Shown piece by piece: positions 8,902 through 15,750 of a stretch of 64,000 nucleotides of DNA. The position numbers and the translations under genes were made by a program. The stretch comes from Haladaptatus sp. QDMS2 (GTDB lineage: Archaea; Halobacteriota; Halobacteria; Halobacteriales; Halococcaceae). Where the stretch lies: assembly GCF_029338295.1 (NCBI RefSeq), contig NZ_CP119791.1, positions 1,550,001-1,614,000 of the forward strand, given 5' to 3'. The notes beneath the pieces were generated by a model. That model was not told where the DNA came from and searched no databases. It worked only from the letters and a program-made list of their open reading frames with translations. Each line of letters begins with the position of its first letter. Within the stretch, counting starts at the first letter, position 1.

Positions 8902-9417
8902 ATGACGAGAAGTAATCCGCAAAGCTCGCGGCGGGGAAGCGGCATGATCTTTGGCTGGGTGTTGGCTTTGATCGGTGGCCTCGGAGGAGTCGTCGCGTCC
9001 GCACTCACTCACCTCGGCGTGATACTTTTCACGTTTACACAGATATACGCCTCTCAACTAGAATACGTAGATCATGCCGTAGGAGATGCTGGAGTTGTGC
9101 ACTTCGTCCTTATCCTGGGAGGTATCTTCTTCGTAGGAGTGTCAGGAGCACTCCTGTCTCTCGGGATCAGGTTGCTCCAAAAACATTCGGATAAGACGTT
9201 TTATGATAGCGACTCGGTGAAGAGTGACTTTCTTGGCGTGGGCGAATTCGCGTTTATTCTCGGCCCTTCACTGACCGGCGTGGCGGGTATTTTTGTTTTT
9301 GGAGTGAATGCGATTTTACCCAGCTTGCTCGGCGCTACGATCGTGTATTGCATAGGACTAGGCTTGATGTTCCGATCCTACTGGCCTGCCATTCATCCGA
9401 ATCAACCACCTGCGTAG
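8902..9417 (+). CDS. Four-helix membrane protein, unknown function
   Basis: 171 aa. Helices lie at about 15-37, 65-85, 110-130 and 133-152; the N-terminus (MTRSNPQSSRRGSG) is basic, consistent with an inside N-terminus. The loop between helices 2 and 3 is charged. The ATG at 8902 is the only good start. It is the last gene before the repeat-punctuated array: R1 begins about 140 bp downstream of its stop, so it may belong to the array as an outer member. Confidence 0.65.
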   Translation: MTRSNPQSSRRGSGMIFGWVLALIGGLGGVVASALTHLGVILFTFTQIYASQLEYVDHAVGDAGVVHFVLILGGIFFVGVSGALLSLGIRLLQKHSDKTFYDSDSVKSDFLGVGEFAFILGPSLTGVAGIFVFGVNAILPSLLGATIVYCIGLGLMFRSYWPAIHPNQPPA

Positions 9418-9742
9418 TAGGGATTGTTCGCTCGGGTGAAGGCGCAGAAGTGCATGTGCTGATTAGCTGCCCTCTTGCGTGTCCAGGGTTTAGAATCGGG
9501 ATGTGTGTAACCTGCGAGACGGCAGAAGCTAGGAAATTGGCGTCGCCGTCGTCAAGGTGAATAGTCCCTCTGCCTGTCGCACGTCGCTTCTGGCAGAGAT
9601 TGGGTAGCTTTCGGTGAGGCCGTGCTGAATTGAGCGCGCGCATGCAGCAGGGTCGTTACTCCAAGGGAGGGGGACCACAGTCGGGACCTCAGGGAACCGT
9701 CCTTACAAAGGGTCATTTGTCCCAACCACCTACGTAACGTGA
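9418..9742. other. Intergenic gap containing R1
   Basis: 325 bp without a gene. The only structure I see is the array repeat R1 at 9555-9650. The region after R1 should contain the promoter of the gene at 9743, but no strong TATA box stands out. Confidence 0.6.
9555..9650 (+). repeat. Array repeat R1 (~94-bp family)
   Basis: The first, most diverged full-length member. It aligns end to end with R5 except for a two-base insertion in the middle (CGGTGAGG against CTGAGG). Recognisable blocks are GTCGCACG, CTTCTGGCAG, GGGTAG and GCCGTGCTGAATTGAGCGC. It lies between the membrane protein at 8902 and the gene at 9743, in the same orientation as all other copies. Confidence 0.75.
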
Positions 9743-10222
9743 ATGCTTGCTACGCTCTCCGTCGAATCAATCAAATTGGAGGACTCGAAATTCACCAACG
9801 GAGAGCCCGTTTTCACTATCATCGCAGAAGTACCATCAGGACTGGTGATGAGGCTATACGAAGCGGACCACCTTCACATCCACTGGATCCGTCCGAATAT
9901 CACTGAGATATGTGTTTTCGCCCATCCAATCGCGGGAGTCAAGCGACGAAGCACGGTCACGCCCCACATAGAACGCCCAGCCGCTCCGATGTCGGAGTGG
10001 TCTTACGACCTGTACGGAACGATTGCGAAAGTCAACGTATCGGATCCACACAGTGACCGCGAAGGCTTGTATCTACTTGATGTTGGAGAGGGAACGATTC
10101 TCGTCGATTCATCGCTCAGCGAGTTCCTTCCTGCGTCCGAACCTTCTCTGTCAGTTGGAGATGCGCTCTTCATTCCGACCTCCCGTGTCGATATCTACGA
10201 AGACCAACCGCTGAGATGCTAA
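9743..10222 (+). CDS. Hypothetical soluble protein, array cassette 1
   Basis: 159-aa soluble, acidic protein with no membrane segment, signal peptide or recognised motif. Alternating hydrophobic residues suggest a beta-rich fold, with a late segment GLYLLDVGEGTILVDSS. It is the first gene bounded on both sides by array repeats (R1 and R2). Nothing in the sequence gives an activity. Such short soluble orphans would suit an immunity or antitoxin-like role, but I have no direct evidence. Confidence 0.6.
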   Translation: MLATLSVESIKLEDSKFTNGEPVFTIIAEVPSGLVMRLYEADHLHIHWIRPNITEICVFAHPIAGVKRRSTVTPHIERPAAPMSEWSYDLYGTIAKVNVSDPHSDREGLYLLDVGEGTILVDSSLSEFLPASEPSLSVGDALFIPTSRVDIYEDQPLRC

Positions 10223-10305
10223 CCAAAACTCAGTGGGTGAGGTTGGGCTGATTCGTTTGTACGGCGGGTTGAACTCGAAACGCAGTGAATAAAGGGCAGG
10301 CTCTT

Positions 10306-10399
10306 TGCTGAACTCTTCCTCTAAGTTCAGCATGCCGCTTCTGACAGGGACTGGTGAGGTTTCTACGACTGTGCTGAATAGAAAGCGCATATCTTGCAG
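10306..10399 (+). repeat. Array repeat R2 (~94-bp family)
   Basis: Full-length, 94 bp, aligning with R3, R4 and R5 without gaps. It opens with TGCTGAACTC and has CTTCTGACAGGGAC in the middle and TGCTGAATAGAAAGCGC near the end. A seven-base inverted pair, TTCAGCA and TGCTGAA, spans the centre. It lies between a rightward gene (stop 10222) and the 3' end of a leftward gene (10432), only 33 bp from the latter. Confidence 0.9.
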
Positions 10400-10431
10400 A
10401 CGCACCTTCACTACGATTGGTGGCGTCTCTC

Positions 10432-11187
10432 TTATTCAGTCGGCCCAATTGCTAATTCGCGTACAACATCGTCGGAGAACCGATGGTCGTCTGTTCCTGT
10501 TTCAAGACTCTCAACGCCGGATAGATTATAGATGGACCGAAGGAACCGACTCAATCGCTTACGGTTCTCATCTCCAATCTCCGTCTCCTCAAGCCAGATA
10601 GCGGTATTAGACCGAATTTCGAGGTCGTAATAAGACTCAGTACGGTCGGAAAATCCCCGTCGGTGGTGTAGCTCAATCTTGATTGGATCAATGGATGGTG
10701 GTTCATCGACTGGAACCCCGTCCTCGAATGCGCGGTAGCGATCTGAATCGATTGAGATCCAGTGGTCGCCGTCTGCCAGTCGAATATGCGTATCTCCGCG
10801 CAGCAACTTGACCATCCGAATGTAGGGCAGTGTTCCATTTGGGCACTGGAATCCTTCAACGAGGGCCATGAGGTCGCCGTAGGTGATTGGATTGTCTGCC
10901 CGCACCGCGAACCGGTCCTGATGAGAAGGAGACAGGAGGTGTGTTCGCAGGCGCTTTGTTGCAACCGTCTCGAACGTGTCACTGGGATTGACCTCCGGCG
11001 GGAAACATGAGATCGGCATATCCACCTCCATAGGTCTGTACAGTTCCTCCGCTGCGTCAAGCACGGTTCGAAGATATCCGAGCAATTCGTCGGTGACGTC
11101 TGAAGCCGTATCAGCGTCAGAGCGTAACCTGAATCTCCATGAGATTGCCTCTGGTGTAGGGGAGAGGATATCGTGGTTTCTCTTCAT
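10432..11187 (-). CDS. Hypothetical soluble protein, array cassette 2
   Basis: 251 aa, acidic, soluble and without recognised domains. The ATG at 11187 starts MKRNHDILSPTPEA. A central segment (HIRLADGDHWISIDSDRYRA) and a basic C-terminal helix (NRKRLSRFLRSIYNLSG) are the only distinctive features. It is transcribed against the direction of most array genes, yet it is still bounded by repeats R2 and R3 in the common orientation, so the repeats are not tied to gene polarity. Function unknown. Confidence 0.6.
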   Translation of the reverse strand: MKRNHDILSPTPEAISWRFRLRSDADTASDVTDELLGYLRTVLDAAEELYRPMEVDMPISCFPPEVNPSDTFETVATKRLRTHLLSPSHQDRFAVRADNPITYGDLMALVEGFQCPNGTLPYIRMVKLLRGDTHIRLADGDHWISIDSDRYRAFEDGVPVDEPPSIDPIKIELHHRRGFSDRTESYYDLEIRSNTAIWLEETEIGDENRKRLSRFLRSIYNLSGVESLETGTDDHRFSDDVVRELAIGPTE

Positions 11188-11512
11188 CAGAATTTGTCTG
11201 CTTAAGCTTGATGTAGCGATTCACGTCAGCATCAAGCGTTGGTAACTCTACATCCTGTCGATTGATAAAAATATGTGACTATAGTCGAAAGGCGTTGAAT
11301 CTGTAGTTGCTGATATGCTGAACTCACCCTCTGTATCTCGCACGGCACTTCTGACAGGGACAGGGTAGGTTTCCACAACCGTGCTGAACTCAGAGCGCAT
11401 ATCGGTCAGATGGGTCGATGCAACGTTACACCACTCGAATCGTTCGATACAAGGATGTACGTCCAGCTCCTGTTGCGAGAGTTGATTGTATTAGAACACC
11501 AATCTCGTGGGT
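11188..11512. other. Divergent gap containing R3
   Basis: About 325 bp between two divergently transcribed cassette genes. It holds R3 (11316-11409) and A+T-rich patches on both sides that could be the two promoters. No gene seen. Confidence 0.55.
11316..11409 (+). repeat. Array repeat R3 (~94-bp family)
   Basis: 94 bp, the clearest member. TGCTGAACTC occurs twice, at the first base and 66 bp later. GCACGG at unit positions 25-30 can pair with CCGTGC at 64-69, and TCTGAC at 35-40 with GTCAGA at 90-95; the two pairings interleave. By my count it is about 77 percent identical to R4. Confidence 0.9.
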
Positions 11513-12004
11513 ATGAAGATTGAATTTCGCGAATCGGAACATCGCAACCCCATCGAATCGTATGTCTCCTTAAGCGAATGGGAGATGGAGGCTCGAATTC
11601 TGACGGATGAAGGGCCAGTTGAAGCATTTAACGAGGGGTATTTTGATACCTGGATATGGACATTTTTCATCTCGTGTTTGGCTTACCTTCCAGAGATATT
11701 GACGGGGGAGGAAGTCAAGATTCAACCAGACGACAACCCGTGGGATTTGGTGGTTCGCTCCAGCGAGCACAAAATCGAGCTATTCATTGACACGGGTGTA
11801 CGTGGCGGTCGCGGTTCAAATGCCAAGGTTTCACGCTCTGAATTTGCGGAGGGAGTATTCGATGGGACAGAACGATTCCTCACATACATTCAATCCGCTC
11901 GGCCCGATTGGGTAGGCTCCCGTGATTATGAGCTTCTGGATAACGTATTGATGCAGAGAAAAGAATGGTACAACTCGGTGTTCTCGCGGGATGAAATCCC
12001 ATAG
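11513..12004 (+). CDS. Hypothetical soluble protein, array cassette 3
   Basis: 163 aa from the ATG at 11513; a GTG two codons upstream is an alternative. Acidic and tryptophan-containing (YFDTWIWTFF, DDNPWDLVV), with no membrane segment or signal. The pattern of a short beta strand, a helix rich in aromatics and then further strands recalls small immunity-type proteins in bacterial toxin loci, but I cannot place it in a family. It lies between R3 and R4. Confidence 0.6.
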   Translation: MKIEFRESEHRNPIESYVSLSEWEMEARILTDEGPVEAFNEGYFDTWIWTFFISCLAYLPEILTGEEVKIQPDDNPWDLVVRSSEHKIELFIDTGVRGGRGSNAKVSRSEFAEGVFDGTERFLTYIQSARPDWVGSRDYELLDNVLMQRKEWYNSVFSRDEIP

Positions 12005-12054
12005 ACGGAATCAATGGTACGTACACTTGCCTATCGGTTGAGGTACGAATCGCG

Positions 12055-12148
12055 TGCTGCATACACCCTCTCTATTCAACACGCACCTTCTGACAGGGAA
12101 TGGGTGGGTTTCTACGACCGTGCTGAACTCAGGGCGCGTATCATGCAA
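12055..12148 (+). repeat. Array repeat R4 (~94-bp family)
   Basis: 94 bp, gap-free against R3. It carries CTTCTGACAGGGAATGGG and GACCGTGCTGAACTCAGGGC. It starts 51 bp after the stop of one gene and ends about 90 bp before the start of the next, both rightward. Confidence 0.9.
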
Positions 12149-12239
12149 ACCACCGGTGGAGATCTCCGATGTTGTGACCGGACATCCAAGCAATACGAAG
12201 CAACTACCAAGATGATGTACCGCCAACATCAAGAACAGA

Positions 12240-12872
12240 ATGGGTACTGATGTGTACGGCGCAATCGAAGCTGACACCCAACATGGGTGGGTCTATCTTC
12301 AAGCGCTACATCCTCTTATTGGCCGTTCATACAAGACGTTCGGAATGCTGTTCGACGTCCGAAACACTACAGGATTCGAACCAGCGTTCTCCTATCGGGG
12401 TCTCCCGTCCGAAAAAGAACGGTCTCGAGAATTAAATCAGCAGATAGAAGAATTTCTGGATGAAGAATACTCGAATAATGAAAGGCATCACCACAATCTG
12501 GACGATGAATTTGCGGAGTACCGTCCATCATATTTCTTTCTGGATGAGATACTCGCCATCGAGTGGAACGAACAGTCGGACCTGCTCGACGACGAGTACA
12601 GTTTCCTGAATAAGAACAAGGAGCCGATCGGGTACAAGTCCAGACACCCTGGTGGATCTTGGAAAGATATTATCGAAGAATACCAAGCCGAGTTGGACAA
12701 TGGGAACGCCGTTCCCGCACCTGATAGGCAAAGTTACATTCAGCGTCGAAAACTCACCCGGCGCGAGGTGATTTCAGATGACTGGGAATGGTTGATTTTC
12801 GACCTACTCATGGCGTATGGCCGCAAATTCGGATACAATAGCGTTCGAGTTGTTGTCTGGTTCGAGGGATGA
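12240..12872 (+). CDS. MGxD-type conserved hypothetical protein, array cassette 4
   Basis: 210 aa. The start MGTDVYGAIE, then GRSYKTFGMLFDVRN, then RGLPSE and later YRPSYFFLDEIL, match the order of motifs in a widespread but uncharacterised family of phage and bacterial proteins. Those typically read MGxDIH...EVR, RNYxLFxxLAxVRN, RGLPDD, then S-x-L-xL-x-E. I recognise the family from this motif order, not from a search. It implies exchange with viruses or bacteria. A very acidic, His-containing helix (NNERHHHNLDDEFAEYR) lies in the middle. Function is unknown. Bounded by R4 and R5. Confidence 0.7.
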   Translation: MGTDVYGAIEADTQHGWVYLQALHPLIGRSYKTFGMLFDVRNTTGFEPAFSYRGLPSEKERSRELNQQIEEFLDEEYSNNERHHHNLDDEFAEYRPSYFFLDEILAIEWNEQSDLLDDEYSFLNKNKEPIGYKSRHPGGSWKDIIEEYQAELDNGNAVPAPDRQSYIQRRKLTRREVISDDWEWLIFDLLMAYGRKFGYNSVRVVVWFEG

Positions 12873-13174
12873 ATGGTTTCGGGCGCTGTTTGAATCGGGA
12901 ATAGGGACTCCGGACAACACTTTACGAGTCTGGTGATGACTGGTTCTGTGCCTAACGTTCTGCTGAATCTAGCCTCTAAGTCTTGCACGGCGTTTTTGAC
13001 AGGAACGGGGTAGGTTTCTGAGGCCGTGCTGAACTCACGGCGCGGATCGGTCACTGGACTCCCTATCGCAACAGTTGAGATGACACGTACAGAGGAGTAC
13101 GAACCGACGAATCGAAACTGCCGCTGCGTATGGCGCAACGGAGTATTCGCGGGGGTATTGACGACGGTTTCGCC
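12873..13174. other. Convergent gap containing R5
   Basis: About 300 bp between convergent genes. R5 (12961-13054) occupies the middle. No other structure or gene is visible, and no promoter is needed here, which shows that the repeats are not simply promoters. Confidence 0.55.
12961..13054 (+). repeat. Array repeat R5 (~94-bp family)
   Basis: 94 bp, gap-free against R3. GCACGGC (unit positions 25-31) pairs perfectly with GCCGTGC (63-69). The conserved end block is GCCGTGCTGAACTCACGGCGC. It sits between the 3' ends of two converging genes. Confidence 0.9.
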
Positions 13175-13945
13175 TCACCCTCCAAGTAGGCGGCGGATGC
13201 TGCTCATAAATCCGGAGTCAGTTCCATCTTCTGGAACCTCTTCGGGCGAATCGTACGCTGTTACCTCGCCAGTGTCTGTATCGACGACGGTTACGCGGTC
13301 AAGCCCACGCTGTTCTGTGCTTGGGGCGGTTGAGGCATCCCTCGTTCCGTGTTCGGGAGGAGTGGCTGCCGGGTCGTTTCGAAGAAATTCGAGGCCAGAG
13401 TCAGTTGGTTCGATTCCCGTAGCCTCATGGAGTTCTTCGACGAACGAATTGAGCTCGGATACGAAATCGAATGCAGCTGGGTGAAATGCGATTTGGTTGG
13501 TGGGAGACTGGGCGGAGTACGACCGGAACCGGAACTCGTGTTTCATCGCGAGTGCGTACATAACGTCCTGCCCGCCGTAGCCGTCGATACCCCCGAACTG
13601 GACTGCCGCGACTTCATCGTCCGCACCCGCGTTTGTATCGATGATGAGCGTCACGTCAGTCGCGGTTTCCGTTCGCCCATCGAACGTAGCGATAGCTGCT
13701 CGCTTCCACAGGTGCGTCGTCTCGTGGACGATATTCTCTGCCTTCCCCATGACCGTCACATACAGGTAACGGTCAATCCACGCATAGTCGGCACCTCTTT
13801 CACCGCTGTCTGTTTCGACCTTCGCGAACGTGGATTCCTCTTCCGTTGAGAATTCAACCGGGTGGTTCTCTTTAAACCACTCCATCAGTGTCTCCCGAGC
13901 ACTCACGTCATCACACTCGAAATTGTAAACTGTCCAACTGACCAT
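13175..13945 (-). CDS. Hypothetical protein with HETTH motif, array cassette 5
   Basis: 256 aa from the ATG at 13945. An HETTH sequence at residues 74-78 fits the HExxH zinc-protease pattern, but I see no convincing third ligand, so this may be chance. A glycine-rich stretch (FGGIDGYGGQD) follows. The C-terminal third is Thr/Pro/Asp-rich and ends in a short basic amphipathic helix (SSIRRLLGG). There is no signal peptide. Transcribed opposite to most of the array and bounded by R5 and R6. Confidence 0.6.
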   Translation of the reverse strand: MVSWTVYNFECDDVSARETLMEWFKENHPVEFSTEEESTFAKVETDSGERGADYAWIDRYLYVTVMGKAENIVHETTHLWKRAAIATFDGRTETATDVTLIIDTNAGADDEVAAVQFGGIDGYGGQDVMYALAMKHEFRFRSYSAQSPTNQIAFHPAAFDFVSELNSFVEELHEATGIEPTDSGLEFLRNDPAATPPEHGTRDASTAPSTEQRGLDRVTVVDTDTGEVTAYDSPEEVPEDGTDSGFMSSIRRLLGG

Positions 13946-14309
13946 CAAGAGTCTTACGTCGTTATCTGATAAGTATGTAGTGTTGACACAAGGTGTCAGG
14001 GAATTTCCGACACCGTTCTCACTTCAGAAGTGGCCATGTCTGGGATATCCACCAAAGAATGAATTGTATACTGAACGCCTGCTGAATACACCCTCTGAGT
14101 CAGTCACGTCAGTTCTGATTCAACCTAAATGATTCAGCCCGACTTTGCCGAACTCACAGCGCAAATCGGTCAGAAGGTTAGATCTGAATCGCGACATTCA
14201 GTACCAACAATTGCCGCATCAATCACTCGGCGGAAAGGCGCTAATTGGATAAATCAAAACGAGTCAGTGCCAGCGATAGTTTATTGTTGTATTAATTATA
14301 CTACACACT
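13946..14309. other. Divergent gap containing R6
   Basis: About 360 bp between divergent genes. It contains R6 (14080-14173) and, before 14310, a very A+T-rich patch (14279-14305) that should be the promoter of the rightward membrane gene. Confidence 0.55.
14080..14173 (+). repeat. Array repeat R6 (subtype II)
   Basis: 94 bp, with the same ends as R2-R5 (TGCTGAATACACCCTCT and GAACTCACAGCGC) but a different middle (CACGTCAGTTCTGATTCAAC, then ATGATTCAGCC) shared only with R7. TTCTGA near the centre pairs with TCAGAA just past the end. I call R6 and R7 subtype II. Confidence 0.85.
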
Positions 14310-14648
14310 GTGAATGAGCCACGAGAATCGTCGTCGGACAAACAAGTGAGCAGCAGGTGGTGGATACCTATCGGCATGATTGTCGTGATTCTCCCGATAA
14401 TGTCGCTGGCTGCACTCGTATTGCCACCTGACGCGTTCACGTTACTCCTAACTGGTCCGTTACTCATTGTCGGGACCATCCTGAATCTCCTCTCACCGGT
14501 ATTCGTCTATTTCGATAGTCGCTACCTCACGACCGCTTCGGCGTGGGAGCCATCATCGAAATACTATCTGATGTTTCTCCCGCTAATCGGGTACGTACTC
14601 GCCATTGTGTACATTTACAATCGACACAAGCATCTAGGGATCCCGTAG
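14310..14648 (+). CDS. Three-helix membrane protein, array cassette 6
   Basis: 112 aa starting at a GTG (14310). Two close hydrophobic segments (about 18-40 and 43-65) are followed by a loop YFDSRYLTTASAWEPS and a third helix ending in a basic YIYNRHKHLGIP tail. That last pattern is common in haloarchaeal small membrane proteins ending in a KRHxHxGxP-like motif. A frame-internal ATG before the first helix is absent, which supports the GTG. Bounded by R6 and R7. Confidence 0.65.
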   Translation: MNEPRESSSDKQVSSRWWIPIGMIVVILPIMSLAALVLPPDAFTLLLTGPLLIVGTILNLLSPVFVYFDSRYLTTASAWEPSSKYYLMFLPLIGYVLAIVYIYNRHKHLGIP

Positions 14649-14702
14649 GTCTCCGACGTGCACCTAGACTGGAAGATTACTCCGGAACAAACAGATTTGG
14701 TT

Positions 14703-14797
14703 TGCTGCATACACTCTCTTAGTTAGTCACGTCAGTCCTGATTCACCCCCGAATGATTCGGCGCGACCGTGCTGAACTCACAGCGCGAGTGTATCAT
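14703..14797 (+). repeat. Array repeat R7 (subtype II)
   Basis: 95 bp, one base longer than R6 in the middle block. It shares CACGTCAGTCCTGATTCA and ATGATTCGGC with R6 and the common end ACCGTGCTGAACTCACAGCGC with R2-R5. It ends about 40 bp before the start of the lipoprotein gene. Confidence 0.85.
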
Positions 14798-14839
14798 TCT
14801 TCATAGAAAGTACTTATTGCTCATTGACTATATTGCCGT

Positions 14840-15304
14840 ATGAAGCGCCGTGCCCTCCTCGCACTGCTCGGGGCGACTGCGACTGCTGGTTGTTCGACTG
14901 CCTCGGGACTGTTCGGCGGCGAGCAGTACGTCGGACTCGGTGGCCTCGAAGTCGGCAACTTTGACGACGAACCACACACCATCACGGTGCAGGTCGACGC
15001 CGATGGAGAAACAGTGCTCGACCGAACGCTCGAAACCGACGCCCACGCGAACGGCATCATCGACGGTGGTGAACTCCCGTGTGTTTGGCGCGACACGCTG
15101 GGACCGTACGTCGTCCGGGCACGCCATGAGTCGTCTGACGGATGGGTCGAGACGACCCTTGACGACGGTAGCGACCAGTCTGAACTCGTCAAAGCCTCCG
15201 TCCGCGTCGGGTTTCTCGATCAGAGCGACGAAATCGAGGTGCTCTTGCTGAAGGGCGATGTCAAGGACTGTCGGGCTGTCACGCCGACCACCACCTCTGG
15301 CTGA
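14840..15304 (+). CDS. Putative lipoprotein, array cassette 7
   Basis: 154 aa. MKRRALLALLGATATAGC gives a signal with paired arginines and a lipobox (TAGC, Cys 18). The mature domain has the strand pattern of a small Ig-like beta-sandwich (HTITVQVDADGETVLDRTL, YVVRARHES, WVETTLDDG), as in many haloarchaeal lipoproteins, and one further cysteine near the end (DCRAV). The G+C content is backbone-like. Bounded by R7 and the partial repeat R8, whose homology begins 18 bp after this stop codon. Confidence 0.7.
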   Translation: MKRRALLALLGATATAGCSTASGLFGGEQYVGLGGLEVGNFDDEPHTITVQVDADGETVLDRTLETDAHANGIIDGGELPCVWRDTLGPYVVRARHESSDGWVETTLDDGSDQSELVKASVRVGFLDQSDEIEVLLLKGDVKDCRAVTPTTTSG

Positions 15305-15321
15305 GCCGAGATGAGAGGTGG

Positions 15322-15365
15322 TGATATACCCACCCTCTACGTTCAGCACGCCACTTCTGACAGCG
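15322..15365 (+). repeat. Array repeat R8 (5' half only)
   Basis: About 44 bp match the first half of R2-R5 (ACCCTCTAC, TTCAGCACGCCACTTCTGACAG). The second half, with the otherwise invariant GTGCTGAACTC block, is absent. Homology stops abruptly within CTTCTGACAG, marking the right boundary of the array just before the toxin-antitoxin pair. Confidence 0.75.
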
Positions 15366-15429
15366 TCTGGCCAAATCAGGCACAATATGCGAGGGAAGTG
15401 TTTTACTACTGCGCTCACAATGTACACAC

Positions 15430-15750
15430 ATGAGTTCTGGATCGGAGAAAAAACGCGTGCAGTTCCGAGCGCCACGAGGGCTGGTCGATCGCGCCGACAC
15501 CCTCGCCGCGGTGTTTGAGACCGACCGGACGGACATCCTCATCACGGCCCTTCGCGACTACCTTCGAGACGCATCACACTCCGACGAAGTAAAACAGGAG
15601 ATTGCCGAGGCCTACTACGACGACGACATCACCTTCGCGGAGTTGAAAGCCCTCGTCGGCCACGAAGAGGCGGCGAACTTCCGCCTCCTCAAACAACAAC
15701 TGAGCGAGGCGTTCGTCGACGAGGTGGCAGAGGAGCTGGCTGACGGCTAG
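15430..15750 (+). CDS. Ribbon-helix-helix antitoxin
   Basis: 106 aa. The N-terminal half (KRVQFRAPRGLVDRADTLAAV, then RTDILITALRDYLRD) has the strand-helix-helix pattern of RHH/CopG-type DNA-binding antitoxins, and the C-terminal half is an acidic toxin-wrapping region. Its stop codon is immediately followed by the ATG of the PIN-domain gene, so the two are translated together, as in VapBC-like pairs. The antitoxin would neutralise the PIN RNase and repress the operon; this is known of the family and not shown here. It lies just to the right of the partial repeat R8. Confidence 0.82.
   Translation: MSSGSEKKRVQFRAPRGLVDRADTLAAVFETDRTDILITALRDYLRDASHSDEVKQEIAEAYYDDDITFAELKALVGHEEAANFRLLKQQLSEAFVDEVAEELADG

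Noticed and set aside
13724-13736. Zinc metalloprotease from the HETTH motif
   Set aside because: A lone HExxH with no third ligand or family context is weak evidence; kept as a remark only.
9555-15365. CRISPR array
   Set aside because: Repeats are ~94 bp, imperfect, and spaced 0.5-1.1 kb apart with whole genes between; there are no cas genes and no uniform short spacers.
9555-15365. Canonical bacterial integron
   Set aside because: No IntI-type integrase adjoins the first cassette, and the units lack an exact RYYYAAC...GTTRRRY core (the closest is GCTGAAC with one mismatch). Kept only as an analogy.
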